Below, in pieces: positions 7,538 to 17,176 of a stretch of 64,000 bases of DNA (position 1 is its first letter; every line of letters starts with the position of its first letter). A program made the position numbers and the translations under genes. Origin of the DNA: Prochlorococcus sp. AG-402-O21 (GTDB taxonomy: Bacteria; Cyanobacteriota; Cyanobacteriia; PCC-6307; Cyanobiaceae); the NCBI GenBank assembly GCA_003216375.1, contig QCIZ01000004.1, forward strand, positions 58,656-122,655. Reading direction: 5' to 3'. The notes beneath the pieces are model-generated. The model searched no databases, was not told where the DNA came from, and worked only from the letters and a program-made list of their open reading frames with translations.

Positions 7538-9778
7538 ATGAATCCTTTTGTATTTGATATTTGGTTACATGTAGGTCGTGAAGGACGATGTTTCTCTTAT
7601 CAAGATGGAAAAAATTTAGATATTGATTTAGGCGATGTTGTGACAGTGCTTCTGAAAGGTCAACCCATGCAGGGATTGGTCGTTAAGAAGAAAAAAAATA
7701 TAATTTTTTCAAATGAGAATCTAAATACTATTTCATTGAATAATGTAGAAAAATTGGTTCAAAAAGCAGCTATCAAAAAAGAATGGAGAGAGTGGCTAGA
7801 AGAAATCGCTCAGAAATTATACGTAAGTGATTTTCAGATGCTTAAGACCGCGTTGCCTCCCGGTTGGTTGGGAAGATCGAAGTTATCGATTAGATCAAAA
7901 AAACTTTGGTGGGTAAAATTATCTAATAATAATAATGATGGAAAGATATCTAGTCGACAGAGTGAATTAAAGACAAATCTTCTATTAAATGGAGGAGGGA
8001 AATGGCAAAAAGATTTGGAGGCTGAAGGATTTTCTTCAGTATTGATTAGAAACTTTGTCTCATCTGGATTCGGAGAAAGAGAAAAACGGCCCGCTCTTTT
8101 TAAATCTCTTGGTGATGAAGAATTCTATGAGAAAAAAAGATTTAAGATGGAGGATCCTCAACCTTTAACATTAGAGCAAAAATTAGCAAAAGAAAAATAT
8201 GAGTCTCTTTCAAATGGTTCAGCTCTTTTGCTTTGGGGTATAACTGGTTCTGGTAAGACTGAGGTATACCTACAAATAACAGCACTTGAATTATCAGCAG
8301 GTAGACATTGTCTTATACTCACACCTGAAATTGGATTAGTACCACAATTAGTTGATCGCTTTCGAAAGAGATTCGGATTAAATGTTTTTGAATATCATAG
8401 TAATTGTTCTAATAAAGAGAAAATCGAGACATGGAAGAGATCTTTAGATACCAAAATACCTAGTGTTTTCATTGGTACTCGCTCAGCTGTTTTCCTACCA
8501 TTATCTAACTTAGGATTGATAGTTCTTGATGAAGAACATGATAGCTCTTATAAACAAGAATCCCCAATGCCTTGCTATCATGCAAGAGATTTGGCAATTC
8601 ATAGAGCAGAAAAATTTGGAGCTAAAGTAATACTTGGAACAGCAACTCCATCTTTAAATGTTTGGAAAAATATAAAACCCAACGGCAATGTGGTTGTTGC
8701 AAAATTAAACCAACGGGTTTTGAATCGTAAATTACCAACTGTTAGTGTTGTAGACATGCGTGCAGAATTAGCAAATGGAAATCGAAGCTTAATAAGTAGA
8801 TATCTAAAAAAACAACTTTTGAATATAAAAGAGAGTGGGAATCAAGCTATCATTCTTGTCCCTAGACGTGGATATAGTAGTTTTCTAAGTTGCCGTTCTT
8901 GTGGAGAGGTTGTTCAATGTCCACATTGTGATGTTGCACTAACTGTACATCGTTCCAAAGAGGGGAATCAATGGCTACGTTGTCATTGGTGTGACTTTCG
9001 TTCGAGAATCGCTGATAGATGTGGAGAATGTGGCTCAAATGCTTTTAAACCGTTTGGGACTGGAACACAAAGAGTTATGGACCATTTAGAAAGAGAACTA
9101 GAGGGTATGAGCTTATTAAGGTTTGATAGGGATACAACTAGAGGCCGTGATGGCCATAGATTGTTGTTAGAAAGATTTGCTGATGGCGACGCCGATGTTT
9201 TAGTAGGCACCCAGATGCTTGCTAAGGGTATGGATTTGCCAAAAGTAACTCTTGCCGTCGTTTTAGCAGCAGATGGTTTATTATATCGTCCTGATTTAAT
9301 GGCTACCGAAGAAACTCTTCAACTTTTCATGCAACTGGCTGGACGTGCTGGACGTGGTGAGCAGCCTGGGAAGGTTGTAGTGCAAACTTATTGCCCTGAC
9401 CATCCTGTTATTCTTCATCTGATTGATGGGAGATACGAAGAGTTTCTTAAACAAGAGGCAAGAACAAGAAAAGAAGCTTCGATGGTTCCGTATAGCCGAG
9501 CTTGCTTATTAAGGTTCTCTGGAGAATCTTTAGAGTTGACGTCAAAAGGAGCATTTCATATCTCCTCAAAAATTAGGAATATTTGCAGTGCAAAAGATTG
9601 GAAAGTGGTCGGTCCAGCGCCTTCATTAGTTGAGAGGGTCGCAGGAAAAAGCCGTTGGCAACTTCTTATGTATGGACCAGAATCGAGCCAAATTCCAATT
9701 CCTTATGGACCCGATTTGTGGAAAGGCCTACCAAAAGGAGTAAGCCTCTCTATTGACCCTGACCCTCTTCAACTATGA
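7538..9778 (+). CDS. priA: Primosomal protein N' (replication restart helicase PriA)
   Basis: Superfamily 2 helicase that recognises stalled forks and reloads the replicative helicase. The 746-residue protein has the N-terminal DNA-binding region, Walker A GITGSGKTE (234-242), the DEEH box in IVLDEEHDSSYKQE, and an eight-cysteine zinc region within helicase motif territory (CRSCGEVVQCPHC then CHWCDFR and CGECGS). Motif VI is AGRAGRGEQPG. Length is normal for the family. The stop codon is part of a short hairpin shared with the converging downstream gene. Confidence 0.95.
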   Translation: MNPFVFDIWLHVGREGRCFSYQDGKNLDIDLGDVVTVLLKGQPMQGLVVKKKKNIIFSNENLNTISLNNVEKLVQKAAIKKEWREWLEEIAQKLYVSDFQMLKTALPPGWLGRSKLSIRSKKLWWVKLSNNNNDGKISSRQSELKTNLLLNGGGKWQKDLEAEGFSSVLIRNFVSSGFGEREKRPALFKSLGDEEFYEKKRFKMEDPQPLTLEQKLAKEKYESLSNGSALLLWGITGSGKTEVYLQITALELSAGRHCLILTPEIGLVPQLVDRFRKRFGLNVFEYHSNCSNKEKIETWKRSLDTKIPSVFIGTRSAVFLPLSNLGLIVLDEEHDSSYKQESPMPCYHARDLAIHRAEKFGAKVILGTATPSLNVWKNIKPNGNVVVAKLNQRVLNRKLPTVSVVDMRAELANGNRSLISRYLKKQLLNIKESGNQAIILVPRRGYSSFLSCRSCGEVVQCPHCDVALTVHRSKEGNQWLRCHWCDFRSRIADRCGECGSNAFKPFGTGTQRVMDHLERELEGMSLLRFDRDTTRGRDGHRLLLERFADGDADVLVGTQMLAKGMDLPKVTLAVVLAADGLLYRPDLMATEETLQLFMQLAGRAGRGEQPGKVVVQTYCPDHPVILHLIDGRYEEFLKQEARTRKEASMVPYSRACLLRFSGESLELTSKGAFHISSKIRNICSAKDWKVVGPAPSLVERVAGKSRWQLLMYGPESSQIPIPYGPDLWKGLPKGVSLSIDPDPLQL

Positions 9779-9794
9779 GTAGTCTTATACTCAT
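9775..9794. terminator. Small hairpin between converging priA and DUF3153-like gene
   Basis: ATGAGTA (9775-9781) pairs with TACTCAT (9788-9794) around a 6-base loop. It overlaps the priA stop codon and reaches the end of the opposite gene. It sits where both transcripts must stop but has no clear T-run, so any terminator role is weakly supported. Confidence 0.3.
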
Positions 9795-10885
9795 TATGGT
9801 GGCAACTCAGGGAACCCGAATCCCATTTGGAGGCGAAATCTTTGAAGATAGAGGCTAAGTAAAGTCAATAAAATTATCAAGATAATCCCAACTGAAATTT
9901 GGTTCCATTTCCAATTTGAAACCTCCAGTTGATTAAGTTGTCCAATCTCAAGAGGAAAAAACGCTGCACCTTTTTTAAAAGTATGATCTAGAGGTTTGGT
10001 TTTGAAATTATTTTTATTGCCAATATCATGAGTAATTATGTTTATTCTTAATCCAGGAACTTTTGGAAATCCTCTCAAATCAAAATAAATTTTTAAATTT
10101 TGTCTAGTGCCAATTAACCAGTTTCTGTTGTTTGTAATTATTTCAGGTTTATTAATATTGAATCCGCTAGTCTTTGAAGCAACTATAACTATTTGCTGAA
10201 GTAATTTATTTGCTTCTTCAAAACGAATAGTTGGTGATTCAAAATGCTTCTTACCATCATGAGTTTGGAGTTTTAAGATGCTATGTTCTTTAGTAAGATT
10301 ATCTTCAAATTCCATCAGCCATGGAATTGATTCACCAGAATTACTATCTATATCAAGTGAAATCTTTAGTCGATCTGGACCTGTAACACTAAAGTTTGTT
10401 GATATGTCAACACAACCACTCAAAAGGAATGTTAATAATAAAATTATTAAAGAAGTTATTATTGAGAATCCAAGCTCTAGATTTTTTGTTGGACCAGTTG
10501 GAGGATGATTAATCCTCTCCATCTTCTTTTTCGGTTTTCTAGATGACGATTTTAGAGATGGCTCCATCTCTAGCTTTGGTATCTCTATCGACCAGTTTGA
10601 CGGTCTTGGCAATTGTGGAGCATCAAGTATTGATAAAAGCTGTTTAGCTTGTTGACGGACACTTTCTTTTTTATTATGGATTAATGTTTGACAAATACTG
10701 ATCGCCTTTTGTTCTTCACCTTTTCCCATGTAGGCAGTAACTATGATTAGTCTAAGCTTTCCTCCTATTGAGGTATCTGCTTGGGAATCTAGTAGTAAAG
10801 GGTCAACTATCTTTATACAAAAATTGTAATCACCTTTCTCAAGAGCCGCTTCAGCAGCTTTTATGGCTGAAGCTATATTTGACAT
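9794..10885 (-). CDS. Membrane protein with N-terminal TPR-like region and DUF3153-like domain
   Basis: Cyanobacterial protein of unknown function, 363 aa. The first 100 residues are helical with a TPR-like pattern (AEAALEKGDYNFCIKIVDPL). A basic proline-rich linker leads to a membrane segment (ITSLIILLLTFLLSGCVDI, roughly 141-159) that ends in a lipobox-like LLSGC. The exported domain (160-320) resembles the cyanobacterial DUF3153 family as I remember it. A second membrane helix lies near the C-terminus (ISVGIILIILLTLLSLYL). The gene begins directly at the argB stop (adjacent coordinates 10885/10886), so it is very likely cotranscribed with argB. The function is not known to me. Confidence 0.75.
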   Translation of the reverse strand: MSNIASAIKAAEAALEKGDYNFCIKIVDPLLLDSQADTSIGGKLRLIIVTAYMGKGEEQKAISICQTLIHNKKESVRQQAKQLLSILDAPQLPRPSNWSIEIPKLEMEPSLKSSSRKPKKKMERINHPPTGPTKNLELGFSIITSLIILLLTFLLSGCVDISTNFSVTGPDRLKISLDIDSNSGESIPWLMEFEDNLTKEHSILKLQTHDGKKHFESPTIRFEEANKLLQQIVIVASKTSGFNINKPEIITNNRNWLIGTRQNLKIYFDLRGFPKVPGLRINIITHDIGNKNNFKTKPLDHTFKKGAAFFPLEIGQLNQLEVSNWKWNQISVGIILIILLTLLSLYLQRFRLQMGFGFPELPP

Positions 10886-11800
10886 TTAACCTCTACCCAT
10901 AACCATTGTTCCAATACCTGCATCAGTGAAAACTTCTAATAGAAGTGCGTGAGGGGTTCTTCCGTCAATGATATGAGCAGCATTAACACCCTGTGCAAGC
11001 GAACGAATACAGCATTCAACTTTTGGTTTCATACCTGCTTTAACTATTCCTTTATCAATTAACTCTCTGGCTTCCGATAGACGTATCTTATCTATTAAGG
11101 AAGAAGGATCATTCTCATTCATTAGGATACCAGGAGTATCTGTTAAAAGGATTAATTTTTCGGCAGCTAGTGCTGCTGCAAGCTCTCCGGCAACAGTATC
11201 AGCATTGATATTGTGTGATCTGCTATCTGAAGAATTGGCTACGCTGGAAATGACTGGGACGTAACCTCCTTCGAGAAGAGGGGTTAATATCTTTGTATTT
11301 ACTTTTGCAACCTCTCCAACAAGACCATGACTTCCACCCCCAAGCGTTCTTGCCTCAATAAGTCCGCCATCTATTCCACATAGTCCAACGGCCAAGCTTC
11401 CGTGATTGTTGATACCACTTACTATTTGTTTATTTACTCTTCCAGCAAGAACCATTTCTACTACATCCATTGTCTCGGTATCAGTAATACGTAAACCATC
11501 AAGGAAAACAGGCTTTATTCCTAATTTTTCCAACCATTGGTTTATTTCTGGGCCCCCACCATGAACGACTACTATTTGTACGCCAACAGACGAAAGAAGA
11601 GCTAGATCTCTAAATACTGCATCTTGAAGTGCTTTATCCGCCATGGCTGAGCCACCATATTTTATTACGATCCTTTTGTTTGCAAAACGCTGAATATAAG
11701 GGAGCGCTTCACTTAAGACAGAAACTCTTACTGAATCTTTTTCCGTAAAGGGTTTATTGAAATTTTCACTGGAGTTAGCTTGTTGGTCTTCTCTATTCAT
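10886..11800 (-). CDS. argB: N-acetylglutamate kinase
   Basis: Second step of arginine synthesis, phosphorylating N-acetyl-L-glutamate. The 304-residue protein has the amino-acid-kinase motifs [25 protein letters not shown] and [15 protein letters not shown], and the C-terminal [16 protein letters not shown] segment typical of arginine-sensitive, PII-regulated kinases. An N-terminal extension of about 25 residues precedes the fold, as in hexameric feedback-inhibited enzymes. It overlaps the end of the upstream DUF2854-type gene by 8 bases and abuts the following gene, indicating a three-gene minus-strand operon. Confidence 0.96.
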   Translation of the reverse strand: MNREDQQANSSENFNKPFTEKDSVRVSVLSEALPYIQRFANKRIVIKYGGSAMADKALQDAVFRDLALLSSVGVQIVVVHGGGPEINQWLEKLGIKPVFLDGLRITDTETMDVVEMVLAGRVNKQIVSGINNHGSLAVGLCGIDGGLIEARTLGGGSHGLVGEVAKVNTKILTPLLEGGYVPVISSVANSSDSRSHNINADTVAGELAAALAAEKLILLTDTPGILMNENDPSSLIDKIRLSEARELIDKGIVKAGMKPKVECCIRSLAQGVNAAHIIDGRTPHALLLEVFTDAGIGTMVMGRG

Positions 11801-12356
11801 TTTCTTGTTGATTTTCTTCTTGTTTTTGCGGAAGTAAGGTTAAATCTAATTCACTGGGTGTGGGACAAAATAATTCAGCGCACAAACCTTTAGCAAAGAA
11901 TCTTCCTAAACGTTCTTTTTTTGCGTTCCATCTTTCTAGAGAAACAGCAGCCATTTTAAATCTCATTCGTATCCCGTAATTACCATCTTTAACCAATTCT
12001 TCTATTTCTAAAAGTTGAGGTGGATTGTCTATGTCCCAAAGCTTTAATACTCTCAGAGAGGCTTCAAGCTGACAAGATTGACCATAGCGCCATCTGGTTA
12101 CATCTTTCACTAGTTTTCCTAGCTCTTCAGGAGCTTTATCTCTTTCTGAAGCAAATTTAGTTGGTGGTACTACTCTTAAGGCAGGTGGAACTTCAGTCGT
12201 TTTCAGTGATATTCCTATCAGAAAAATAGGTACTCCATAGAAAAAAGTAGGGACACTGAGGTTTGTTGCATCAGTGAAATAAGCGGTTAGGCCAATTAGA
12301 GAAAGGGATGCTCCTCCGATAGTTATGAGGTTTGCTGGTGAAAGAAGTTTATTCAT
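11793..12356 (-). CDS. Conserved cyanobacterial membrane protein (DUF2854-like)
   Basis: A 187-residue protein with two N-terminal membrane helices (about 9-28 and 35-50), followed by a soluble domain containing [18 protein letters not shown] and [17 protein letters not shown]. The pattern matches the cyanobacterial and plastid DUF2854 family from memory. The C-terminal tail is acidic and Gln-rich. It is translationally coupled to argB by an 8-base overlap. Function is unknown; location is probably thylakoid or plasma membrane. Confidence 0.75.
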   Translation of the reverse strand: MNKLLSPANLITIGGASLSLIGLTAYFTDATNLSVPTFFYGVPIFLIGISLKTTEVPPALRVVPPTKFASERDKAPEELGKLVKDVTRWRYGQSCQLEASLRVLKLWDIDNPPQLLEIEELVKDGNYGIRMRFKMAAVSLERWNAKKERLGRFFAKGLCAELFCPTPSELDLTLLPQKQEENQQENE

Positions 12357-12409
12357 GAGTATTATTTTGGCTAAAATCTGGGGCAGATGGGTTTTCAGGA
12401 GACAGTCTC

Positions 12410-12601
12410 ATGGCCTCACACCAAAAACAATTTTCTGAGTTAACTGAACTTGTTGAAAAATTAAACAAGGATAGATCTTGGATCCTCGAACAATTAGATA
12501 GAGGCAGCTGGCCAGAATTTAGACCTGATTTGGCTGCTTTGGAGAGAGAATTGGGTCAACTCTTAACTAGGGCTACAGAATACATTGAAGAAAATTGTTG
12601 A
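12410..12601 (+). CDS. Small conserved hypothetical protein, 63 aa
   Basis: Short, charged, wholly alpha-helical protein with amphipathic heptads (LTELVEKLNKDRSWILEQLD, then LAALERELGQLLTRATEYIE), suggesting a helical hairpin or coiled coil. The codon use matches neighbouring genes and the start is ATG. It lies between two minus-strand genes and ends 6 bases before the ssb stop. I do not recognise a functional family, though similar small proteins occur in marine picocyanobacteria as far as I recall. Confidence 0.7.
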   Translation: MASHQKQFSELTELVEKLNKDRSWILEQLDRGSWPEFRPDLAALERELGQLLTRATEYIEENC

Positions 12602-12607
12602 TTTTTT

Positions 12608-13045
12608 TTAGAATGGAATGTCATCTGTATCAGGTACTAATGGAGAACTGTCCCATTTGACCCCCTCGTTATTTAAGTAATTTGCGGAATCGTTTTTTAG
12701 ATTTGACTGGCTTTTAGAGGGTATTGAAGAAACAGCTTTATTAGAAGAAAAGGGATGAATTCTAGAAAGAGTAAATTCAGCTTGCTTTTCTTTAGTCCCA
12801 TCCTGTCGAGGAACAGTATTCATTCTCAATCGTCCCTCTATTACTAATTTAGAATTAACTTGTACTGTATTTTGAAGTTCTTCTGCTAATTTCCCCCAAC
12901 CAACCACTTTTAGTGCGCACGGAGGGTCATCCGCGCGGAGGCTATCAAATTCAACTTCTATTTCAGCCAGGGGAGTTTTGTTGTCTTGGGTAAAACGAAC
13001 TTTTGGAGCTTTCTTGACCAGGACCTCAAGCATGCAATGGTTCAT
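12608..13045 (-). CDS. ssb: Single-stranded DNA-binding protein
   Basis: The 145-residue protein has one OB fold (about 1-100) with family sequences LKVVGWGKLAEELQ and SKLVIEGRLRMNTV, a short disordered Ser/Asn-rich linker, and the acidic protein-docking tip DTDDIPF at the extreme C-terminus. These features fit a bacterial SSB, although the OB domain is diverged from the E. coli type and resembles the second, shorter cyanobacterial SSB group. It binds single-stranded DNA during replication and repair. It diverges from cobK with a 16-base gap, so the promoters of the two genes must overlap coding ends. Confidence 0.85.
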   Translation of the reverse strand: MNHCMLEVLVKKAPKVRFTQDNKTPLAEIEVEFDSLRADDPPCALKVVGWGKLAEELQNTVQVNSKLVIEGRLRMNTVPRQDGTKEKQAEFTLSRIHPFSSNKAVSSIPSKSQSNLKNDSANYLNNEGVKWDSSPLVPDTDDIPF

Positions 13046-13061
13046 TTTTTTTCTTTAGTTA

Positions 13062-13886
13062 TTGTCGTTTATCTTGATGGATATAAGGAAAAAATGCCAG
13101 CCACATCTTTGGTTGTTAACAGGAACAGTTGAAGGTCATGTGTTTGCTAAGTCTTTATTGAAAGATGGCTGGAAAATTACTGTAAGTGTCGTTTCGGATA
13201 GAGCTTCAACCCCATATAAAAATCTAAAATTAGAAGAGATATTAATAGGTGCCTTAATTACTGAGGAAGAGATTCGGAATCTTATTTTAAATGAAAGACT
13301 TAATCAAAGCGGATTTCATTGCGTAATTGATCTGACTCATCCATTTGCTGTAAATATTACAGGTTTAATCTCAAAGGTTTGTAAGGAACTAGATCAACCA
13401 TTCATAAGATATGAAAGAGCTATAGAAAATATTTCAAATGCATTCTTGATAGAAAAATTTAGTGACTTGGAAAAATATGATCTAAATAATAAATCTATTT
13501 TGCTCGCTGTAGGTGTAAGACATCTTCAGGAAGCTATAACTTTCTCAAGGAATTCAGGGGCTAATGTTTATACCAGAATTTTAGCTAATCCTGAAAGTAT
13601 AAAAAAGACTCTGTCTTCATCAATTCGAAAGACAAATTTTGCTGTACTAAATCCTTCAGTCTCTAGTAAGGGAAAAATTGAAAAAGCACTTGTTAAAAAA
13701 TGGGATATTGATGGTGTCATTTGTAGGCAATCAGGAGGAAAAAACGAATTATTATGGCATCGAATTTGTATAAGTATGAATATTAAACTTTGGTTGTTAA
13801 AGAGACCTTGCGAACTCAAACATATTACTTCAATAGATAATTATGAAACATTAATTAAAAGATTAAAATCTATTAATATGGAATAA
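13062..13886 (+). CDS. cobK: Precorrin-6x reductase
   Basis: NAD(P)H-dependent reductase of the corrin ring pathway. The N-terminus has LWLLTGTVEGHVFAKSL, the usual CobK nucleotide-binding start, followed by VIDLTHPFAVNIT and the C-terminal ICRQSGGKNELLWH. Length (274 aa) is normal. The frame opens with TTG at 13062; an in-frame ATG at 13077 (MDIRKKCQPH) is an equally good start. CutA follows 16 bases later on the same strand. With cobO at 31.7 kb it supports de novo (pseudo)cobalamin synthesis, with pathway genes scattered rather than clustered. Confidence 0.88.
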   Translation: MSFILMDIRKKCQPHLWLLTGTVEGHVFAKSLLKDGWKITVSVVSDRASTPYKNLKLEEILIGALITEEEIRNLILNERLNQSGFHCVIDLTHPFAVNITGLISKVCKELDQPFIRYERAIENISNAFLIEKFSDLEKYDLNNKSILLAVGVRHLQEAITFSRNSGANVYTRILANPESIKKTLSSSIRKTNFAVLNPSVSSKGKIEKALVKKWDIDGVICRQSGGKNELLWHRICISMNIKLWLLKRPCELKHITSIDNYETLIKRLKSINME

Positions 13887-13902
13887 AACGTATTTAAAGA
13901 TC

Positions 13903-14226
13903 ATGTCTTTGTCAGATTTTAATCAAGGAATTTATTTGGTTATAACTACTGAAGTAGATAAAAAAAATGCATTAAAATTAGCTGATTTGCTTTTAAGAGA
14001 GAAATTAATACCTTGCGTAACTTTCAAAAATGTTGAATCACATTTTTGGTGGAAAGGCGAGATCAATCAATCGAAAGAAGTACAATTGATGATCAAGTGT
14101 AAAGAGGAAAATGTAAATAAGGTTTGCAATAAAATTTCTGAGTGGCATAGTTACGATTTACCAGAAATAATTTGTTTTCGTGTTTCAGCTAATAAAAATT
14201 ATCGTCAATGGGTAAATTCTATTTGA
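13903..14226 (+). CDS. cutA: CutA1 divalent-cation tolerance protein
   Basis: Small trimeric ferredoxin-like protein of 107 aa. The family pattern is clear: VITTEVDKKNALKLADLLL, then ESHFWWKGEINQSKEVQLMI, then YDLPEIICFRVS and the C-terminal YRQWVNS. CutA1 proteins are linked to copper and other divalent cation tolerance in E. coli, but their biochemical role is unsettled. It follows cobK with 16 bases between, probably in one transcript, and converges with the PfkB kinase gene. Confidence 0.92.
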   Translation: MSLSDFNQGIYLVITTEVDKKNALKLADLLLREKLIPCVTFKNVESHFWWKGEINQSKEVQLMIKCKEENVNKVCNKISEWHSYDLPEIICFRVSANKNYRQWVNSI

Positions 14227-14237
14227 GTTTTCGATGT

Positions 14238-15248
14238 TTAGGGTTCTAAATGTGAACTGATCAAATTTAGAAGATCAGTATTTGATCGAGATCCTAATTG
14301 TGTAACGATGTGTCCTGCACAAATAGATCCCATTCTTGCAGATATTTCTGGTTTTAGACCATCTGCAAGTCCTTTTAAGAAGCCTCCAGCATAAAGATCT
14401 CCTGCTCCTGTGGTATCAATAGCCTTTCCAAAAATGAAAGGATCTATATTTATTTCTTTGCCACTTGAAATTAGAATAGAACCTTTTTTGCCAATTGTAA
14501 TTGCTGCAAGATCACATGTCTCTTTCAATTCTTCAATAGCTGTATTTAGAGAAGAGGTCTTGTACAAGGCTTTTATTTCATCTTCATTGGCAAATAATAT
14601 ATCTATATGATTTCCAACTAGTTTTATGAAACTTTCGCGGTGTCTATTTACACAAAATGAATCAGAAAGTGATAGAGCAACTTTTCGACCTGCACTTTTA
14701 GCTATTTCTGCAGCTTTAATAAATGCGTCTTTAGCAGCTGGGTTATCCCAAAGGTAGCCCTCTAAATAAAGTATTTTTGCTTCCCTAACTGCTGAGAAAT
14801 CTAGATCTTTAGGTTCTAGTAGAACTGATGCGCCCAGATAGGTGCACATGGTTCTCTGTGCATCTGGAGTGATAAAAATTATGCACCTAGCAGTCGAGGG
14901 GCCAACGGATGAGGTAGGAGTCTTAAAAATGGTCCCAGTCGTTGAGATTTCCTCTGTAAAGATTTCTCCTAGCTCGTCATTCCTTACCCTTCCAATAAAT
15001 GCTGTCTTCCCCCCTAATTGGGCTATACATGCTAATGAATTGGCAACAGAACCTCCTGACCTTTGAATTCTATTGGTGGTTATTTCATAAAGTTCTTTAG
15101 CTTTGTTTGCATCAATCAAGGTCATTGAACCTTTGTTTAGAGATAGTCTTTCAAGGACGGAATCATCTGTTGTTGTTAATACGTCTACAATTGCATTCCC
15201 AATACCTACTATGTCAAGTGAAGGATTGCTTGTGTTATTAGTCATCAA
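14238..15248 (-). CDS. PfkB-family carbohydrate/adenosine kinase
   Basis: Ribokinase-superfamily kinase, 336 aa. The N-terminal motif GGSVANSLACIAQLGG and the C-terminal signature DTTGAGDLYAGGFLKG, with the catalytic Asp, are intact. The opening GIGNAIVDVL and overall spacing resemble bacterial adenosine kinase-like or 2-keto-3-deoxygluconate kinase-like members. The phosphate acceptor cannot be assigned from motifs. It lies 38 bases downstream of purA on the same strand; a purine-salvage role would fit that neighbour, but this is only context. Confidence 0.85.
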   Translation of the reverse strand: MMTNNTSNPSLDIVGIGNAIVDVLTTTDDSVLERLSLNKGSMTLIDANKAKELYEITTNRIQRSGGSVANSLACIAQLGGKTAFIGRVRNDELGEIFTEEISTTGTIFKTPTSSVGPSTARCIIFITPDAQRTMCTYLGASVLLEPKDLDFSAVREAKILYLEGYLWDNPAAKDAFIKAAEIAKSAGRKVALSLSDSFCVNRHRESFIKLVGNHIDILFANEDEIKALYKTSSLNTAIEELKETCDLAAITIGKKGSILISSGKEINIDPFIFGKAIDTTGAGDLYAGGFLKGLADGLKPEISARMGSICAGHIVTQLGSRSNTDLLNLISSHLEP

Positions 15249-15286
15249 GTTAATTTAAAAATCATAAGAGCAGAACTTCTACCTTC

Positions 15287-16600
15287 TTAAGAATTTAGGA
15301 GAGCTCTTTTCGGTCCATGAATAGGATCTTCAATAACAATTGTTTGATCTCTATTAGCGCCTAGAGAAACTATTGCTATGGGGACTTCCATAAGCTCTGC
15401 AAGGAATCTCAAGTAACTCATTGCAGCGGGAGGAAGGTCTTCTAGGCGACGACAATTCTCTGTAGAGCATTTCCAGCCAGAGAGCTTCTTGAAAATGGGG
15501 GTACATTTTTCAAAATCTTCAACACTGCTAGGGAAATAATCAATTCTTATGCCATTCAATTCATAAGCTACACATACCTGAATTTCATCAAGTTCATCTA
15601 AAACGTCTAATTTAGTAATGGCAAGACAATCTAATCCATTTACCTCAACAGCATATTTTCCAATTACCCCATCAAACCAGCCACATCTTCTCCGTCGTCC
15701 GGTAGTTGTTCCAAATTCACCACCTCTATCACAAAGTTGATCATTAATACTTCCTTTTAATTCAGTTGGGAAGGGCCCCTCTCCAACTCTGGTCGTATAG
15801 GCTTTTGCTACGCCAATAACTCTGTCTATAAGAGTAGGGCCGACACCCGCACCAATGCAGGCTCCCCCTGATACTGGATTAGATGAAGTTACATAAGGGT
15901 AGGTGCCGTGATCAAGATCTAAAAGAGTTCCTTGTGCGCCCTCGAATAAGATGTTCTTCTTCTTTCTTGCTGCTTGGTGAATAGTTCTATTGCAGTCAAC
16001 AATATGTTTTTCGAGCTGGTTTCCATAATCAAGATATTCTTCGATTATTTCATCAATAATTAATGGCTCAATTCCATAAATCTTTTGAAGTAGTCCATTT
16101 TTTTCGGCTAATGGAACCTTTAATCTTTCTTGAAGCTTTTCCCTGCTCAATAAATCAATAATTCTTATCCCATTCCTTTGGGATTTGTCAGCATAAGTTG
16201 GTCCGATTCCTCTACCAGTAGTCCCAATTTTTTGGAGGCCCCTTTTTTGCTCCATTGCCATATCTAGAAGCCGATGATAAGGCATCGTTACATGAGCAGT
16301 TGAGGCTAGTTTTAGTCCTGATATATCAATGTCGTTATCTTTAAGCATTTTTATTTCTTTAATCATCACTTTTGGATCAACAACTGTTCCTGATCCAACA
16401 AGACAAATCGTATCCGGATACAAGATCCCAGAAGGAATTAAATGCAATTTGAGAACTTTGTCCTCTACAACAATTGTATGACCGGCATTAACACCACCTT
16501 GATAGCGAACAACTACATCTGCGGAGCGACTCAGCAAATCGGTGATTTTGCCTTTACCTTCATCACCCCACTGAGCGCCTATGACTACAACATTTGCCAA
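15287..16600 (-). CDS. purA: Adenylosuccinate synthetase
   Basis: GTP-dependent first committed step from IMP to AMP. The 437-residue protein starts with the P-loop-like [16 protein letters not shown], including catalytic Asp and Lys, and has [36 protein letters not shown] and [13 protein letters not shown]. The family is complete and of normal length. The gene is on the minus strand between psb27 and the PfkB kinase, 95 bases downstream of psb27. Confidence 0.97.
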   Translation of the reverse strand: MANVVVIGAQWGDEGKGKITDLLSRSADVVVRYQGGVNAGHTIVVEDKVLKLHLIPSGILYPDTICLVGSGTVVDPKVMIKEIKMLKDNDIDISGLKLASTAHVTMPYHRLLDMAMEQKRGLQKIGTTGRGIGPTYADKSQRNGIRIIDLLSREKLQERLKVPLAEKNGLLQKIYGIEPLIIDEIIEEYLDYGNQLEKHIVDCNRTIHQAARKKKNILFEGAQGTLLDLDHGTYPYVTSSNPVSGGACIGAGVGPTLIDRVIGVAKAYTTRVGEGPFPTELKGSINDQLCDRGGEFGTTTGRRRRCGWFDGVIGKYAVEVNGLDCLAITKLDVLDELDEIQVCVAYELNGIRIDYFPSSVEDFEKCTPIFKKLSGWKCSTENCRRLEDLPPAAMSYLRFLAELMEVPIAIVSLGANRDQTIVIEDPIHGPKRALLNS

Positions 16601-16680
16601 GGAAGAAAATTCGGCTCGAAACCGATTTACTTTAGAAGAAATAAGGTTTGCAGATAGCCATACCCTGAGTCAAAGAAATG

Positions 16681-16701
16681 AATTAAAGATTATCTTTAAT
16701 T
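16681..16701. terminator. 10-bp inverted repeat at the psb27 stop
   Basis: AATTAAAGAT (16681-16690) and ATCTTTAATT (16692-16701) are a perfect inverted repeat around one central base. It straddles the psb27 stop codon at 16696. The stem is AT-only and no U-run follows on the minus strand, so it may be a weak terminator or a stabilising 3' end. Confidence 0.35.
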
Positions 16702-17130
16702 ATCTTTAACTGCCAATTTCTCTGCTTTAGAGAGCTCTTTGTTTAACCTTTCCTTGAGATTTTCTGGAACTGGTCTATTCGCAAAAGTTTTGTAATGACC
16801 TGACAAAGCATTTAAAGCAGTTTGCATAGTTGTGAATGTAGTGGATGTATTTATTTGAGATCGATTTCTATATCTTGAAATGTAATCGCTTATTAGGAAA
16901 ACAGCTTCTTTTTCTTGCTTTGATAGTCCTTTTTCTTCTTTAGGTAATGTTATGGTCTCCTTTAGAACTGAAGAGACTGAAATAGTGTCTTTGGCAAAAT
17001 CGCCAGTCATGAATGTTTTAGCGGCATTTACTTCTGAAGCAAATTGGAAGAATATGAGGCATAAGCCAAGGCATATAGCCAAAGCTGCCCTCACCAACCT
17101 GATGGAGAGGCGATGAAAGGCAGAAATCAT
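16696..17130 (-). CDS. psb27: Photosystem II assembly lipoprotein-like protein Psb27
   Basis: Lumenal factor that binds CP43 during photosystem II assembly and repair. With the start at 17130 the protein is 144 aa: an N-terminal hydrophobic export segment (LVRAALAICLGLCLIFFQF), then the four-helix Psb27 domain with SKQEKEAVFLISDYISRYRN and TFTTMQTALNALSGHYKTF. The frame stays open to 17232, inside proS; I prefer 17130, which gives a normal signal peptide, over 17166 or 17232. Near the cleavage region (FASEVNAA) there is no lipobox Cys, so the lipid anchor seen in freshwater Psb27 seems absent. It follows proS closely. Confidence 0.88.
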   Translation of the reverse strand: MISAFHRLSIRLVRAALAICLGLCLIFFQFASEVNAAKTFMTGDFAKDTISVSSVLKETITLPKEEKGLSKQEKEAVFLISDYISRYRNRSQINTSTTFTTMQTALNALSGHYKTFANRPVPENLKERLNKELSKAEKLAVKDN

Positions 17131-17176
17131 TTTTTTTTTGCAGTTATCTAAGACTCTAGAGTCCATTGGGCTATAT

